A stretch of 64,000 nucleotides of DNA from JBBROS01 sp963752225 (GCA_963752225.1 CAVVXS010000009.1:186001-250000); one strand, 5' to 3'. Shown: positions 9,420 through 18,494, numbered from the stretch's first letter. Program-made: numbers and translations. The notes: generated by a model from the letters alone, not told the origin.

Positions 9420-12167
9420 TTGAAGCATAGCATTGCCGTCAGGGCCGTTGCCGTCCTGCTTGCACTGGGTGGCCCGGCCGGTGCCGCCGAACCGGTCGGC
9501 CCGTTGCCGCCCGTCGCCCCCGCGCCCACCGCGCCGCCGGGTGCGGCCACTGTGGCCGGCAACCCGTCCCAGGTTCTTCGCGAGACGCTGCCGAACGGGC
9601 TGCGCGTCGTGATCGTGCCGGACCGGCTGGCGCCCGTGGTCTCGACCCAGCTCGTCTACCTCGCCGGCTCCAACGACGCCCCGCCCGGCTTTCCCGGCAC
9701 CGCCCACGCGCTGGAGCACATGATGTTCCGCGGCAGCGAGGGGCTCGACAAGGACCAGCTGTTCGAACTCGGCGCCCTGCTCGGCGGGCTCTACAACGCC
9801 AGCACCGAGGAGACCGTCACCACCTACACCTACACCGTGCCCGCCGCCGACCTCGGCGTCGTGCTGCACATCGAGGCGCTGCGCATGAACGGCGCCAGCC
9901 TCACCCAGGACGGCTGGGAGCAGGAGCGCGGCGCCATCGACCAGGAGGTGTCGCGCGATCTGTCGATGCCGACCTACAACATGTTCTCGCAGATCCAGGC
10001 GGCGCTGTTCCGCGGCTCGCCGTACGAGAACGACGCGCTCGGCAGCCGCCCCTCGTTCGAGCGCACCGATGCCGCCCTGCTGCGCCAGTTCTATGAGCGG
10101 TGGTACGCGCCGAACAACGCAATCCTGGTGGTGGCGGGCGACGTCGACCCGGCGCAGGCGATGGGACTCGTGCGCACCGCCTTCGCCGCCGTGCCGCGCC
10201 GGCCGGTGCCCAACCACGCGCCGGTGGCGCCCGGCCCGGTGACGCCGGCCACGCTGTCGATCCCGTCCAACCTGCCGGTCGGGCTGGCGGCGCTCGCGAT
10301 CCGCATGCCGGGCTTCTCCTCGCCCGATTTCGCCGCCGCCGACATCCTGGGCGACATCATCGGCAGCCCGCGCGGCGACATGTATGCGCTGGTGCCGGCG
10401 GGCCGCGCGCTGCAGGCGCAGTTCGGCTTCACCGCCAAGACCGATGTCGGCATGGGGCTCGCGATCGGCGCCTTCCCCGCCGACGCCGACCCGGCGCCGC
10501 TGCTGGCCGACATGCGCGGCGTGCTGACCAAGATCGCGTCCGGCGACTTCCCCGACGAGCTGGTCGAAGCGTCCAAGCGGCAGGAGGTGGCCCAGCTCGC
10601 CTTTGCCGCGGACAGCATCAACGGCCTGGCTCGCTCCTGGGCGCGCGCCTTGTCGGTGCAGGGCCTCGACTCGCCCGAGGACCTCGCCCGCGCCTACGGG
10701 GCGGTGACCCCGGCGCAGGTCCGCCGCCTCGCCCGCCAGGTGCTCGACCCCGACCCGGCGGTGACGGCCATCCTCACCCCGCGCGGCGGCAGCCAGCCGG
10801 CGGCAAGCGCCGGGTTCGGCGGCGCGGAAACGGTCGGCACCCCGCCCGACCACGCCGTCGTGCTGCCGGACTGGGCCACCACGGCGCTCGCCGCGGCCAG
10901 TGCGGCTCGTGGCGGCGCGCCCGACGCCGGCACCGCGCCCGACGTCACGGTCCTGCCGAACGGCCTGCGCCTGATCGTGCAGCCGGAGCACGTGAGCCCG
11001 ACCGTGTCGGTCTTTGGCCGCGTCCGCAACGAGCCGGCGCTGCAGGAGCCGCCGGGCAAGGAAGGCGTCGCCGCCTTGACCGAGGAGCTGCTCGGCTTCG
11101 GCACCACCTCGCTCGACCGCCTGGCGTTCCGCCGCGCCCTCGACGACATCGCCGCCCAGGAACACGCCGGGTTCGACTTCTCGCTCAAGGTGCTGACGGC
11201 GCAGTTCGGCGCCGGCATGCGCCTGCTGGCCGACAACCTGCTGCATCCCGCCTTCCCGCCCGACGCGCTGCCGGTGATGCGGCGGCAGGCGGCGCAGAGC
11301 CTCGCCGGGCAGAAGACCTCGCCCGTCTACCTGTTCGACCGCGCCCAGCAGGCGGCGACGCTGCCGCCCGGCGATCCCAGCCTGCGCGAGGCGACGCCGG
11401 ACACCGTCGGCGGGCTGACGATCGAGGACGTCCGCGCCTACCACGCCGCGGCCATGCGGCCCGACCTCGCCACAGTTGTGGTCATCGGCGACATCACACC
11501 CGCCGCCGCCCGCGACGTGGTCGAGCAGGCGTTCGGCGGCTGGCATGCCGAGGGCCCGGCGCCGAACGTGGACCTCCCCCCGGTCGCTCCCCGTACCGAC
11601 GCGGTGCGCGAGCGGGTCGCGGATAACGGCAGCCTGCAGGACCAGGTCGCGCTGACGCAACGGCTCGCACTTCCGGTGGCAAGCCCCGACCGCTGGACCT
11701 TCCTGCTCGGCAACACGATCCTGGGCAACAGCTTCTCGTCGCGGCTGTATCGCGACCTGCGCATCCGCACGGGCTACGTCTACGGCGTCAGCAGCAGCCC
11801 CAACTTCATCCGCACGCGCGGCCGCTACACCATCAGCTTCGGCGCCGACCCGGCCAAGGTCGAACCCGCCCGCAACGCCGCCCTGCGCGACATCGAGGAC
11901 ATGCAGAAGAACCCCGTCGGCGACGCCGAACTGGCGCGGGCCAAGACGCAGATCCTGCGCCTGCTGTCGATGCAGCGGGCGAGTGTCGGCGCCATCGCCG
12001 GGCAGTATTTGCGGCAGGTCGAGCTCGGATTGCCGCTCAACCCGGAAGCAGCGGCAGCCGCGCACTACCAGGCGACGACGGCCGAGGACATCCGCCGCGT
12101 GTTCGCCCAGTATCTCGATCCGAAGGCGATGGCGGAGATCGTCCGCGGCCCGCCCGCGGCAAACTGA
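9420..12167 (+). CDS. Secreted M16-family zinc peptidase with two M16 domains
   Basis: A 915-residue two-domain pitrilysin/processing-peptidase homologue, probably periplasmic. The TTG start at 9420 gives a good signal peptide (KHSIAVRAVAVLLALGGPAGA) and nothing better lies upstream. The N-terminal domain has the inverted zinc motif HALEH (H96, E99, H100). The C-terminal M16 domain (from about residue 505, VTVLPNGLRLIVQPEHVSPT) lacks the motif, as in the usual active/inactive pair. Linkers are Ala/Gly/Pro rich. Members of this family degrade small peptides in the cell envelope. The gene stands alone, divergent from metY. Confidence 0.9.
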   Translation: MKHSIAVRAVAVLLALGGPAGAAEPVGPLPPVAPAPTAPPGAATVAGNPSQVLRETLPNGLRVVIVPDRLAPVVSTQLVYLAGSNDAPPGFPGTAHALEHMMFRGSEGLDKDQLFELGALLGGLYNASTEETVTTYTYTVPAADLGVVLHIEALRMNGASLTQDGWEQERGAIDQEVSRDLSMPTYNMFSQIQAALFRGSPYENDALGSRPSFERTDAALLRQFYERWYAPNNAILVVAGDVDPAQAMGLVRTAFAAVPRRPVPNHAPVAPGPVTPATLSIPSNLPVGLAALAIRMPGFSSPDFAAADILGDIIGSPRGDMYALVPAGRALQAQFGFTAKTDVGMGLAIGAFPADADPAPLLADMRGVLTKIASGDFPDELVEASKRQEVAQLAFAADSINGLARSWARALSVQGLDSPEDLARAYGAVTPAQVRRLARQVLDPDPAVTAILTPRGGSQPAASAGFGGAETVGTPPDHAVVLPDWATTALAAASAARGGAPDAGTAPDVTVLPNGLRLIVQPEHVSPTVSVFGRVRNEPALQEPPGKEGVAALTEELLGFGTTSLDRLAFRRALDDIAAQEHAGFDFSLKVLTAQFGAGMRLLADNLLHPAFPPDALPVMRRQAAQSLAGQKTSPVYLFDRAQQAATLPPGDPSLREATPDTVGGLTIEDVRAYHAAAMRPDLATVVVIGDITPAAARDVVEQAFGGWHAEGPAPNVDLPPVAPRTDAVRERVADNGSLQDQVALTQRLALPVASPDRWTFLLGNTILGNSFSSRLYRDLRIRTGYVYGVSSSPNFIRTRGRYTISFGADPAKVEPARNAALRDIEDMQKNPVGDAELARAKTQILRLLSMQRASVGAIAGQYLRQVELGLPLNPEAAAAAHYQATTAEDIRRVFAQYLDPKAMAEIVRGPPAAN

Positions 12168-12267
12168 GCCCGCGCTCGGCGTCGGCTGCGGAGATCGGCC
12201 GGCCGGGATTTGACGTCGCGCGTTGCCCTGGTCAGAACGCGGCGGCAGCGAGGGGAGCGGGGCCGGC

Positions 12268-13170
12268 ATGACCCGGGTTGGGGAGAACGCGGGTTGGCTC
12301 GGCACGCACGGACAGCTCGCCGAGTTGGCGCGGCGCCAATTGTTCTTCGTCGGCGGAGCGCCGCGGTCGGGCACGACGTGGGTGCAGCTTTTGCTCGATG
12401 CGCATCCCGACATCTCCTGTCGCGGCGAGGGTTTGTTCCAGCAGGAGCTGGCCAAGCCGCTGGACGCCGTCATGGCGAAGCGGCGGCACGCATTGGCCGA
12501 CAAGAACGCGACGACATTCAAGGATTTCCGGGGCTTTGCCCTGCCGGACGAAGGCGATGCAGACGTCCTTCTGGGGACAGCGATCCTGCTCGACCTGCAG
12601 CGGCAATGCGCAGGTTCGCCTTACCGTGCGATCGGTGAAAAAACGCCGGAGAACGTGTTCCTGTTTCCCCGACTGAAGCGTCTGTTCCCGCATGCGAAGT
12701 TCATCGGCATCGCCCGCGACCCGCGCGACTCGCTGAGCTCGGCCTGGCATTTCTGGGGCAAGCCCCGGTTCGGAAGCAGCAATCCGTCGGCGCAGGAGGC
12801 GTTCGTCGCGGCGTCTCTGCCCGCGGTCGAGGAGGGGCTGCGCCGCTGCCTGGATTATGCGGCCGCGTATCCGGACGATGTCCGCCTCTTCACCTACGAA
12901 TCGCTGTTGCGCATTCCCGAGCCGATCGTCGCCGGGCTGTGCCGGTTCCTCGACGTGTCGGACGACCCCAACCTGGTCCGCGGCTGCGTCGACAACGCCG
13001 CCTTCGTGCGGCTGAGCGGCGGCCGCGCGCAGGGCCAGACCCAGGATGCCGCGTTCCTGCGCAAAGGAGTGGCCGGAGATTGGGCGACGACGATGCCGCC
13101 TCGCTTGGCCGACGCGATCGTCGACCGGCTCGCCTGGGCGTTCGTGGAATTCGGCTGGCCGCGCGCGTGA
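12268..13170 (+). CDS. PAPS-dependent sulfotransferase family protein
   Basis: 300 residues with the 5'-phosphosulfate-binding P-loop near the N-terminus (FVGGAPRSGTTWVQLLL) and the 3'-phosphate-binding region later (FIGIARDPRDSLSSAWHFW). Enzymes of this family transfer sulfate from PAPS to hydroxyls or amines of lipids, glycans or peptides. The start ATG at 12268 has AGGGGAG upstream; the frame is open earlier from 12223. It is followed 10 bp later by a kinase/nucleotidyltransferase fusion whose first domain resembles APS kinase, so the pair could supply and use an activated sulfate donor. The acceptor is unknown. Confidence 0.85.
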   Translation: MTRVGENAGWLGTHGQLAELARRQLFFVGGAPRSGTTWVQLLLDAHPDISCRGEGLFQQELAKPLDAVMAKRRHALADKNATTFKDFRGFALPDEGDADVLLGTAILLDLQRQCAGSPYRAIGEKTPENVFLFPRLKRLFPHAKFIGIARDPRDSLSSAWHFWGKPRFGSSNPSAQEAFVAASLPAVEEGLRRCLDYAAAYPDDVRLFTYESLLRIPEPIVAGLCRFLDVSDDPNLVRGCVDNAAFVRLSGGRAQGQTQDAAFLRKGVAGDWATTMPPRLADAIVDRLAWAFVEFGWPRA

Positions 13171-13180
13171 CAGGAAACGG

Positions 13181-13978
13181 ATGATGCCGCGGAAGATCCT
13201 GATCATGGGCTTGCCCGGCGCCGGCAAGACCACCTTGGCGCTCGAGCTGCTGCGCCGGATCAACGCCGTCCACTTCAACGCCGACGCGGTGCGCCGCGAG
13301 GTCAGCCGGGATCTCGGCTTCTCGGTCGCGGACCGGGTCGAGCATGCGCGGCGCATGGGCTGGCTGTGCGACCGCGTGGTCGAGGCCGGCGGCTACGCGG
13401 TGGCCGACTTCATCTGCCCGACCCCGGACACCCGGGCCGCCTTTCTGGCCGGCGGGCCGGCCTTCGTGGTCTGGGTCGACCGGATTGCCGCCGGCCGGTT
13501 CGAGGACACGAACCGGCTGTTCGTCGCCCCGGACGCGGCCGACCTCCGTGTCACCGCCGAAGGCAGCGTCGAGTATTGGTCGGAGCAGATCGCGCTGCGC
13601 CTTCGCCCGCTATTCGATCCCAAGCGCCCCACCGCGCTGTTCATCGGCCGCTACCAGCCGTTCCATGACGGCCACCGCGCCCTGATCGAGGAAGGGCTGC
13701 GCCGGGTCGGGCAGGTCTGCATCGCCGTGCGCGACACGGCCGGGCTCGATGCGAAGAACCCGTTCTCGTTCGAATACGTGAGTTCCCGCATCGAGCACGC
13801 TTTGCGCGCGCACGAGGGCCGGTTCGTCATCATGCCGCTGCCGAACGTCACGCACGTGTTTTACGGCCGCGACGTCGGTTATGCGGTCGAGCGGATCGAT
13901 CTCGATAGCCGCCTGCAGTCCATCTCCGCCACGCAGCAGCGGCGCCTGCTCCAAACCGGCGACGACCCGGCGCCGTAG
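13181..13978 (+). CDS. APS-kinase-like domain fused to an HxGH nucleotidylyltransferase domain
   Basis: A 265-residue two-domain protein. The N-terminal part (about 1-145) is a P-loop kinase like adenylylsulfate kinase: ILIMGLPGAGKTTLALELL, then VHFNADAVRREVSRDLGFS and a lid region. The C-terminal part (about 150-260) is a Rossmann nucleotidylyltransferase of the NadM/cytidylyltransferase superfamily: FIGRYQPFHDGHRALI carries HDGH, and SISATQQRR near the end is the ISxTxxR-like motif. Two ATGs (13181, 13184) follow AGGAAACGG; the first is used. Position directly after a sulfotransferase suggests PAPS supply, but the second domain implies an extra adenylyl- or cytidylyl-transfer step. Substrates are not established. 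Confidence 0.82.
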   Translation: MMPRKILIMGLPGAGKTTLALELLRRINAVHFNADAVRREVSRDLGFSVADRVEHARRMGWLCDRVVEAGGYAVADFICPTPDTRAAFLAGGPAFVVWVDRIAAGRFEDTNRLFVAPDAADLRVTAEGSVEYWSEQIALRLRPLFDPKRPTALFIGRYQPFHDGHRALIEEGLRRVGQVCIAVRDTAGLDAKNPFSFEYVSSRIEHALRAHEGRFVIMPLPNVTHVFYGRDVGYAVERIDLDSRLQSISATQQRRLLQTGDDPAP

Positions 13979-13997
13979 CCGGCCGCGTCCCCGGGCG

Positions 13998-14315
13998 TCA
14001 GCCTCCGCCCAATTTGGCAAACACCTGCCGGTCCCGGTTCTCCTGCATCAGCATGCGGAACCCCGGGAACGTCTCGAACCCCAGCCCGAGCGGCACGCCG
14101 GTCTCGTCGTCGGCCACCACATCGGCGTAAGCCGCGCCGGAGAACTTCTCCCACTTGCCGGCTGGCTTCTTCGCCTCGACGTGCACCACCGTCGCCTTCA
14201 GCACCATTCGCACCACGGCCTCCTTGGGCGAGCGCGGCTTCATCAGCGACGGATGGCCGCCCGCCATCGTCCAGCCGTTGGCCAGCGCCCAGGCGGTCAG
14301 CTCGTCCTTGGTCAT
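13998..14315 (-). CDS. Conserved hypothetical protein (105 aa)
   Basis: Small soluble protein beginning MTKDELTAWALANGWTMAGG and containing a lysine/tryptophan-rich centre (VHVEAKKPAGKWEKFSGAAY). No signal peptide or membrane segment. Its ATG overlaps the stop of the ABC-F gene (ATGA), so it is almost certainly co-translated with it. I do not recognise the family; composition and coupling argue that it is real. The convergent fusion-kinase gene ends 19 bp away. Confidence 0.7.
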   Translation of the reverse strand: MTKDELTAWALANGWTMAGGHPSLMKPRSPKEAVVRMVLKATVVHVEAKKPAGKWEKFSGAAYADVVADDETGVPLGLGFETFPGFRMLMQENRDRQVFAKLGGG

Positions 14316-15976
14316 GCGGCTTTCTTGCCCTTCTTGGCTTTCGGCAGGTGCTTGGCTTTCGGCTCGTGCTTGGCCTTGCGCTCGCGCAGTTGGCTCGGCG
14401 CGGCGCCGCCCTTGGAGCGTTCCAGCACGAAGCGGGCGTAATCGTCCATGTCGCCCTCGAACGGACGCACGGTGCCGTCGGCGGCCAGCCATAGCCGGTC
14501 GGCCACCAGCTCCATCAAGGAGCGGTCGTGGGTGATGAGGATGACCGCCCCCTCGTACTCGTTCAACGCGTCCAGCAGCGCGCGGCGGCTGTCGATGTCG
14601 AGGTGGTTGGTCGGCTCGTCGAGGATCAGCAGATGCGGTGCCGCCATCGCCACCATGTTCAGCAGCAGCCGCGCCCGCTCGCCGCCCGACAGGTTCTCGA
14701 CGGTGGTGGACTGCTTGTCGAAGCCGATGCCGAACGACGCCAGGCGCGAGCGGTACGATTGCTCGCTGTCCTCCGGCCGGGCCCGGCGCATGATGTCGAG
14801 CGGCGTGTCGGCCGGGTCCATCGCCTCGATCTGGTGCTGGTGGAACCAGCCGACCTGGATCCGCCGCTCGCGCTGGAACTTGCCCTGCGACAGCTCCAAG
14901 GCTCCGGCCGCGAGCTTGGCAAAGGTGCTCTTGCCGGCGCCGTTGACCCCGAGCAGGCCGATGCGGTCGTCCACGTCGAGCCGAAGATCCATCCCGCGCA
15001 GCACCGGCACCCCATCAGCGTAGCCCACGTCCGCGTGCTCGAGCCGCATCAGCGGCGGCGCCAGCGGCCGCTCCGGCGACGGCAGCCGGAACGGCGCCAC
15101 CCGCTCCTCGACCGTGAGCTCGATCGGCTCCAGCTTGGCCAAGCGCTTCATGCGGCTCTGCGCCTGGGCGGCCTTGCTGGCCTTGGCCTTGAAGCGGTCG
15201 ACGAAGCTTTGCAGGTGGGCGCGCTCGGCGTCCTGCTTGGCCTTCGACGCCGACAGCAGCCGCGCCTTCTCGGCCCGGCGCCGCTCGAAGTCGTCGTAGC
15301 CGCCGGTATAGAGCTCGAGCTTGCCGCCCTGGATGTGCAGGATGGCGTCGACCGAGTTGTTCAGCAGCTCGCGGTCGTGGCTGATGATCATCGCCGAGTT
15401 CGGATACTTCTTCAGCCGCGCCTCGAGCCACATAGCCCCCTCGAGGTCGAGGTAGTTGGTCGGCTCGTCCAGCAGCATCAGGTCGGGCTCGGCGAACAGC
15501 GCCGCCGCGAGTGCCACCCGCATGCGCCAGCCGCCGGAGAACTCGCTCATCGCCCGGTCGAGGTCCGCGGTGGAGAAGCCGAGCCCGGCCAGGATCTCGC
15601 CTGCCCGCGCCGGCGCGCGGTCGGCGCCGATCTCGTCGAGGCGCATGTAGATGTCGCCGATCCGCTCCGGCTCGGCCGTTTCCAGCTCGGCCAGCAGCGC
15701 GTGCCGCACCGTGTCGGCCTCGAGGATCGTTTCCAGCAGCGTCACCGGCGTCGCCGGATGTTCCTGCGCCACCGACGTCACGCGGGCGCCGCGCGGCAAG
15801 CCGATCTCGCCGCCATCGGGCTGCAGCTCGCCCAGGATCAGCTTGAACAGGGTGGACTTGCCGACGCCGTTGCGGCCGACCAAGCCCACCTTGGCATTGG
15901 CCGGCAAAGTGACGCTGGCGCGGTCGAAGAACCGCCGCCCCCAGGCGTTGAACACGAGGCCATCGATCTGAAGCAT
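14312..15976 (-). CDS. ABC-F family ATPase (ribosome-associated)
   Basis: 554 residues with two ABC domains and no membrane part. Walker A motifs are GRNGVGKST and GVNGAGKST. Signature motifs are FSGGWRMRVALA and LSGGERARLLL. Walker B motifs are LMLLDEPTNYLD and LLILDEPTNHLD. The charged interdomain linker (roughly 235-300, rich in K/A/Q) is the P-site tRNA interaction element of ABC-F proteins. Like Uup/EttA/YheS it should act on stalled or specialised ribosomes. The C-terminus is a lysine-rich tail (KHEPKAKHLPKAKKGKKAA). The start at 15976 (MLQIDGLVF) is the first residue of the conserved fold. The small downstream gene overlaps by 4 bp. Confidence 0.9.
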   Translation of the reverse strand: MLQIDGLVFNAWGRRFFDRASVTLPANAKVGLVGRNGVGKSTLFKLILGELQPDGGEIGLPRGARVTSVAQEHPATPVTLLETILEADTVRHALLAELETAEPERIGDIYMRLDEIGADRAPARAGEILAGLGFSTADLDRAMSEFSGGWRMRVALAAALFAEPDLMLLDEPTNYLDLEGAMWLEARLKKYPNSAMIISHDRELLNNSVDAILHIQGGKLELYTGGYDDFERRRAEKARLLSASKAKQDAERAHLQSFVDRFKAKASKAAQAQSRMKRLAKLEPIELTVEERVAPFRLPSPERPLAPPLMRLEHADVGYADGVPVLRGMDLRLDVDDRIGLLGVNGAGKSTFAKLAAGALELSQGKFQRERRIQVGWFHQHQIEAMDPADTPLDIMRRARPEDSEQSYRSRLASFGIGFDKQSTTVENLSGGERARLLLNMVAMAAPHLLILDEPTNHLDIDSRRALLDALNEYEGAVILITHDRSLMELVADRLWLAADGTVRPFEGDMDDYARFVLERSKGGAAPSQLRERKAKHEPKAKHLPKAKKGKKAA

Positions 15977-16109
15977 CTTTTTACAAGCTTTGCTGCGAGT
16001 GCGAGATGGCGGTGTGTAGGGGGTTCCGCGCCCGATTGCGAGTAAACTGCGACAAGACGGGACCGCAATGGCTGGGTTAGCGTGGCCAACAAAGCCGAGG
16101 AAACTGCCG

Positions 16110-18062
16110 ATGCCGCTCCGCGCCGCCCGCCTGCTCCTGCTTGCCCTGCTGCTCGCTTCGACGGCGCATGCCGAAGTCACCGCGCTCGATATCACCGCGC
16201 GCGAGTCTGCCCTCGGCGGCCGCAGCTTCGGGCAAGCTGGCACTTACGAGACGCTGACCGGGCACGCGACGATCGCACTCGACCCGGCCGACCCGCACAA
16301 CGCCGTCATCAAGGACATCGAGCTCGCACCGCGCGACGCCCAGGGCCGGGTCGAGGCCACGAGTGACGTCGTCATCCTGCGCCCGGCCCATCCCAACGGC
16401 ACGCTGCTGTTCGAGGTGCTGAACCGCGGCCGCAAGCTGCTGCCGGGCTGGCTCGACGACACCGACTCTGTGGCCAGCTCGCGGCTTGGAACCGCCGATG
16501 ACGCCGGCACCGGGTACTTGCTGGAGCAGGGTTACACGCTCGTTTGGGCCGGCTGGCAGCTCGACCCGCCAAAAACCTCGTCCGGGGCGCCGGCCAATAT
16601 GGGCATCGACGTGCCGGTGGCGTCCGGCCCGGCCGGGCTGTCGCGCGAGGAGCTGCAATTCGACGGCACACCAGGACCGAAGCGGGTGACGCTCAGCTAC
16701 CCGGCCGCCGACCCGGCCGCCGCCACGCTCTCGATGCGGACCAGTGCCGACGCCGAGCCCACCACCCCGGACGGGCTCACCTACAGCTTCGAGGACCCGT
16801 CCACCGTCCTCATCACCGCGCCGCCGGGCGCGCCGGCGACCAACCTTTACACCTTCAGCTACACCGCGCGGGACTCGAAGGTCGCCGGCATGGGCCTGGC
16901 CGCCATCCGCGACGTGACCGCCTTCCTGCGTCGTGACGGCTCGGCGCGGAACCCGCTCGCCGCCGACGGCCGCAGCTCGATCCACCATGCCCTCGCCCTC
17001 GGAATCAGCCAGTCCGGCCGGGTGCTGCGCGACGTGCTGTATTTCGGGATGAACCAGGACGAGGCGGACCGGCTGGTGTTCGAGGGCATGATGCCGATCA
17101 TCCCCGGTGCCCGCCGCAGCTTTACCAATGCCCGCTTCGCCCAGCCGGGCCGCAACCCGGGGCCGCAATTCGACCGGCTGTACCCGGTGCTGCAGTTCCC
17201 GTTCACCTACCCGGTGCTGGACGACGCGGTGTCCGGCCGCCGGGACGGCATCCTGCTGCGGTGCCTGGCGACCAACTCCTGCCCGAAGGTGATCCAAGCC
17301 GACAGCGAGTTCGAGTTCTGGGGCAGCCAAGCCAGCTTGGTGGCCACCGACACCGCCGGCAACCCGGTCGACATGCCGGACAATGTGCGCCTGTTCATGT
17401 TCACCGGAACCCCGCACGGCAATTTGTGGAACGCCGTCGCGATACGGCGACCGGACTGCGCACTGCCGCTCAACCCCAATAACGGCGGGCCCAGCCTGCG
17501 CGCGCTGCTCGCGGCGATGCAGCGCTGGGTCGAGGAGGGTGTCGAGCCGCCTGCCAGCCGCTACCCGTCTCGCGCCGCCGGAACGTTGGTGCGCGCCGAC
17601 GAGGCTTACCCGGCCATCCCGGCGCTCGGCTTCCACGGCCAGCAGATGCGGGCGCAGTGGATCGTGCCGACCTCATCCGGCCCGGAAGCGCGCGCCGACT
17701 ATCCGCTATTCGCGCCGCGCGCCGGGCTCGACGGCAATGCGGTCGCCGGCATCCGGCTGCCGATCGTCGCCGCGCCGCGCGCCACCTACACCGGGTGGAA
17801 CCCGGTCGCCGGCGCCGAGGGTACGCAGGACCTCTGCACCCAGATGGGCGGCGTGCTGCCGCTGCCGGCGCACGCCACGCCCGGCGACCCGCGGCCGCCG
17901 CTCGACCGGCTCTATCCGACGCCGGACGCCTATGTGGCCGCCGCCCGCGCCGCCGCCGATGAGCTGGTTGCGGCCCGGCTGCTCCTGCCGGGTGACGCCG
18001 CTTCCATGGTGCAGGCGGCGCGGGACGGGACCTTGGCGAAGCTGGGCGCGCTGGCGCCCTGA
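16110..18062 (+). CDS. Secreted alpha/beta-hydrolase-domain protein (Abhydrolase_10 type)
   Basis: 650 residues; an N-terminal signal peptide (PLRAARLLLLALLLASTAHA) fits the ATG at 16110, which is preceded by CGAGGAAA. The protein opens with a beta-rich domain (VTALDITARESALGGRSFGQ, a common start of this family). The predicted nucleophile elbow is GISQSGRVLRD near residue 305. Proteins of this kind are annotated only as alpha/beta hydrolase domain-containing, with no settled substrate. It is divergent from the ABC-F gene and convergent with the SH3-like gene, whose stop lies 4 bp beyond. Confidence 0.8.
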   Translation: MPLRAARLLLLALLLASTAHAEVTALDITARESALGGRSFGQAGTYETLTGHATIALDPADPHNAVIKDIELAPRDAQGRVEATSDVVILRPAHPNGTLLFEVLNRGRKLLPGWLDDTDSVASSRLGTADDAGTGYLLEQGYTLVWAGWQLDPPKTSSGAPANMGIDVPVASGPAGLSREELQFDGTPGPKRVTLSYPAADPAAATLSMRTSADAEPTTPDGLTYSFEDPSTVLITAPPGAPATNLYTFSYTARDSKVAGMGLAAIRDVTAFLRRDGSARNPLAADGRSSIHHALALGISQSGRVLRDVLYFGMNQDEADRLVFEGMMPIIPGARRSFTNARFAQPGRNPGPQFDRLYPVLQFPFTYPVLDDAVSGRRDGILLRCLATNSCPKVIQADSEFEFWGSQASLVATDTAGNPVDMPDNVRLFMFTGTPHGNLWNAVAIRRPDCALPLNPNNGGPSLRALLAAMQRWVEEGVEPPASRYPSRAAGTLVRADEAYPAIPALGFHGQQMRAQWIVPTSSGPEARADYPLFAPRAGLDGNAVAGIRLPIVAAPRATYTGWNPVAGAEGTQDLCTQMGGVLPLPAHATPGDPRPPLDRLYPTPDAYVAAARAAADELVAARLLLPGDAASMVQAARDGTLAKLGALAP

Positions 18063-18066
18063 TCGC

Positions 18067-18414
18067 CTACTCCGCCGGGCAGATCTTCAACGGAATCGCC
18101 CGCTCCGGCGTTTGGTGCGTGCCGCTGATGCAGGCCGCGCCGGGCTTCGGGGCAAGCGGCTTGTCGAGCCCGGGTGCCAGCAACGCCTGCTGCACATAGC
18201 CGGGCGCCTGGTCGCTCATCACGCGGCACCAGCCGCCGTCGCAGCCCAGCACGTCCACGCCCCAGCCGCTGGGCAACTCGTCGATCACCTGTGACGCCTC
18301 GCTCGGCGCTGAACGCAGCCAGGTCGCGAATCTGACCACCATCGGCGTCGCGGCGGCCGCCGGAACCGCGGCCAGCGCCATAAACCCGGCCAACAACCCT
18401 GCTCGCCGCATCAT
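18067..18414 (-). CDS. Secreted SH3-like domain protein
   Basis: 115 residues: signal peptide (MMRRAGLLAGFMALAAVPAA), then a small bacterial SH3-type domain (VRFATWLRSAPSEASQVIDE, then GWGVDVLGCDGGWCRVMSD and APGYVQQALL). Such proteins usually bind peptidoglycan or sit in the periplasm. The start is MM at 18414; GTG 18420 is an alternative. It is divergent from pufL across an 80-bp region with a PpsR-type operator and a TATAAT on its own strand (18460-18455), so it may be co-regulated with the photosynthesis genes. No photosynthetic role is known for it. Confidence 0.72.
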   Translation of the reverse strand: MMRRAGLLAGFMALAAVPAAAATPMVVRFATWLRSAPSEASQVIDELPSGWGVDVLGCDGGWCRVMSDQAPGYVQQALLAPGLDKPLAPKPGAACISGTHQTPERAIPLKICPAE

Positions 18415-18447
18415 CTTCACTCCTGCGTCAACGTGCGTCAATTAACC

Positions 18448-18480
18448 CTGACAGATTATACTGTCAGCTTAGATTGACAG
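18448..18480. promoter_or_regulatory. Divergent promoter/operator with PpsR/CrtJ-type site upstream of pufL
   Basis: An exact TGTC-N10-GACA palindrome (the consensus of the PpsR/CrtJ redox/light repressor) occupies 18462-18479. Immediately left, CTGACAG-N6-CTGTCAG (18448-18467) forms a second inverted repeat sharing a half-site with it. Inside the second repeat is TATAAT on the minus strand (18460-18455) and TATACT on the plus strand (18457-18462), candidate -10 boxes for the SH3 gene and pufL. No clear TTGACA -35 partner is placed 17 bp upstream of either. The pufL ATG lies 16 bp past the operator, after GGAGG. Repressor occupancy would block both directions. Confidence 0.6.
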
Positions 18481-18494
18481 CACGGAGGCCGGAT

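Noticed and set aside
5617..9423. A plus-strand open frame of over 1200 codons opposite the aminotransferase and metY genes
   Set aside because: It lies antisense to genes with clear families, has Arg/Pro/His/Ala-biased composition, and results from the high GC content reducing stop codons.
9387..12521. A minus-strand open frame of over 1000 codons opposite the M16 peptidase
   Set aside because: Antisense to a well-supported peptidase; composition typical of GC-driven shadow frames.
18474..18479. TTGACA as a -35 box for pufL
   Set aside because: A matching -10 would fall inside the coding sequence; the hexamer is better explained as half of the TGTC-N10-GACA operator.
18421..18494. Hidden pufB/pufA genes upstream of pufL
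   Set aside because: Only 80 bp separate pufL from the divergent SH3 gene, too short for LH1 genes, and no LH1-like hydrophobic peptide was seen in any frame there.
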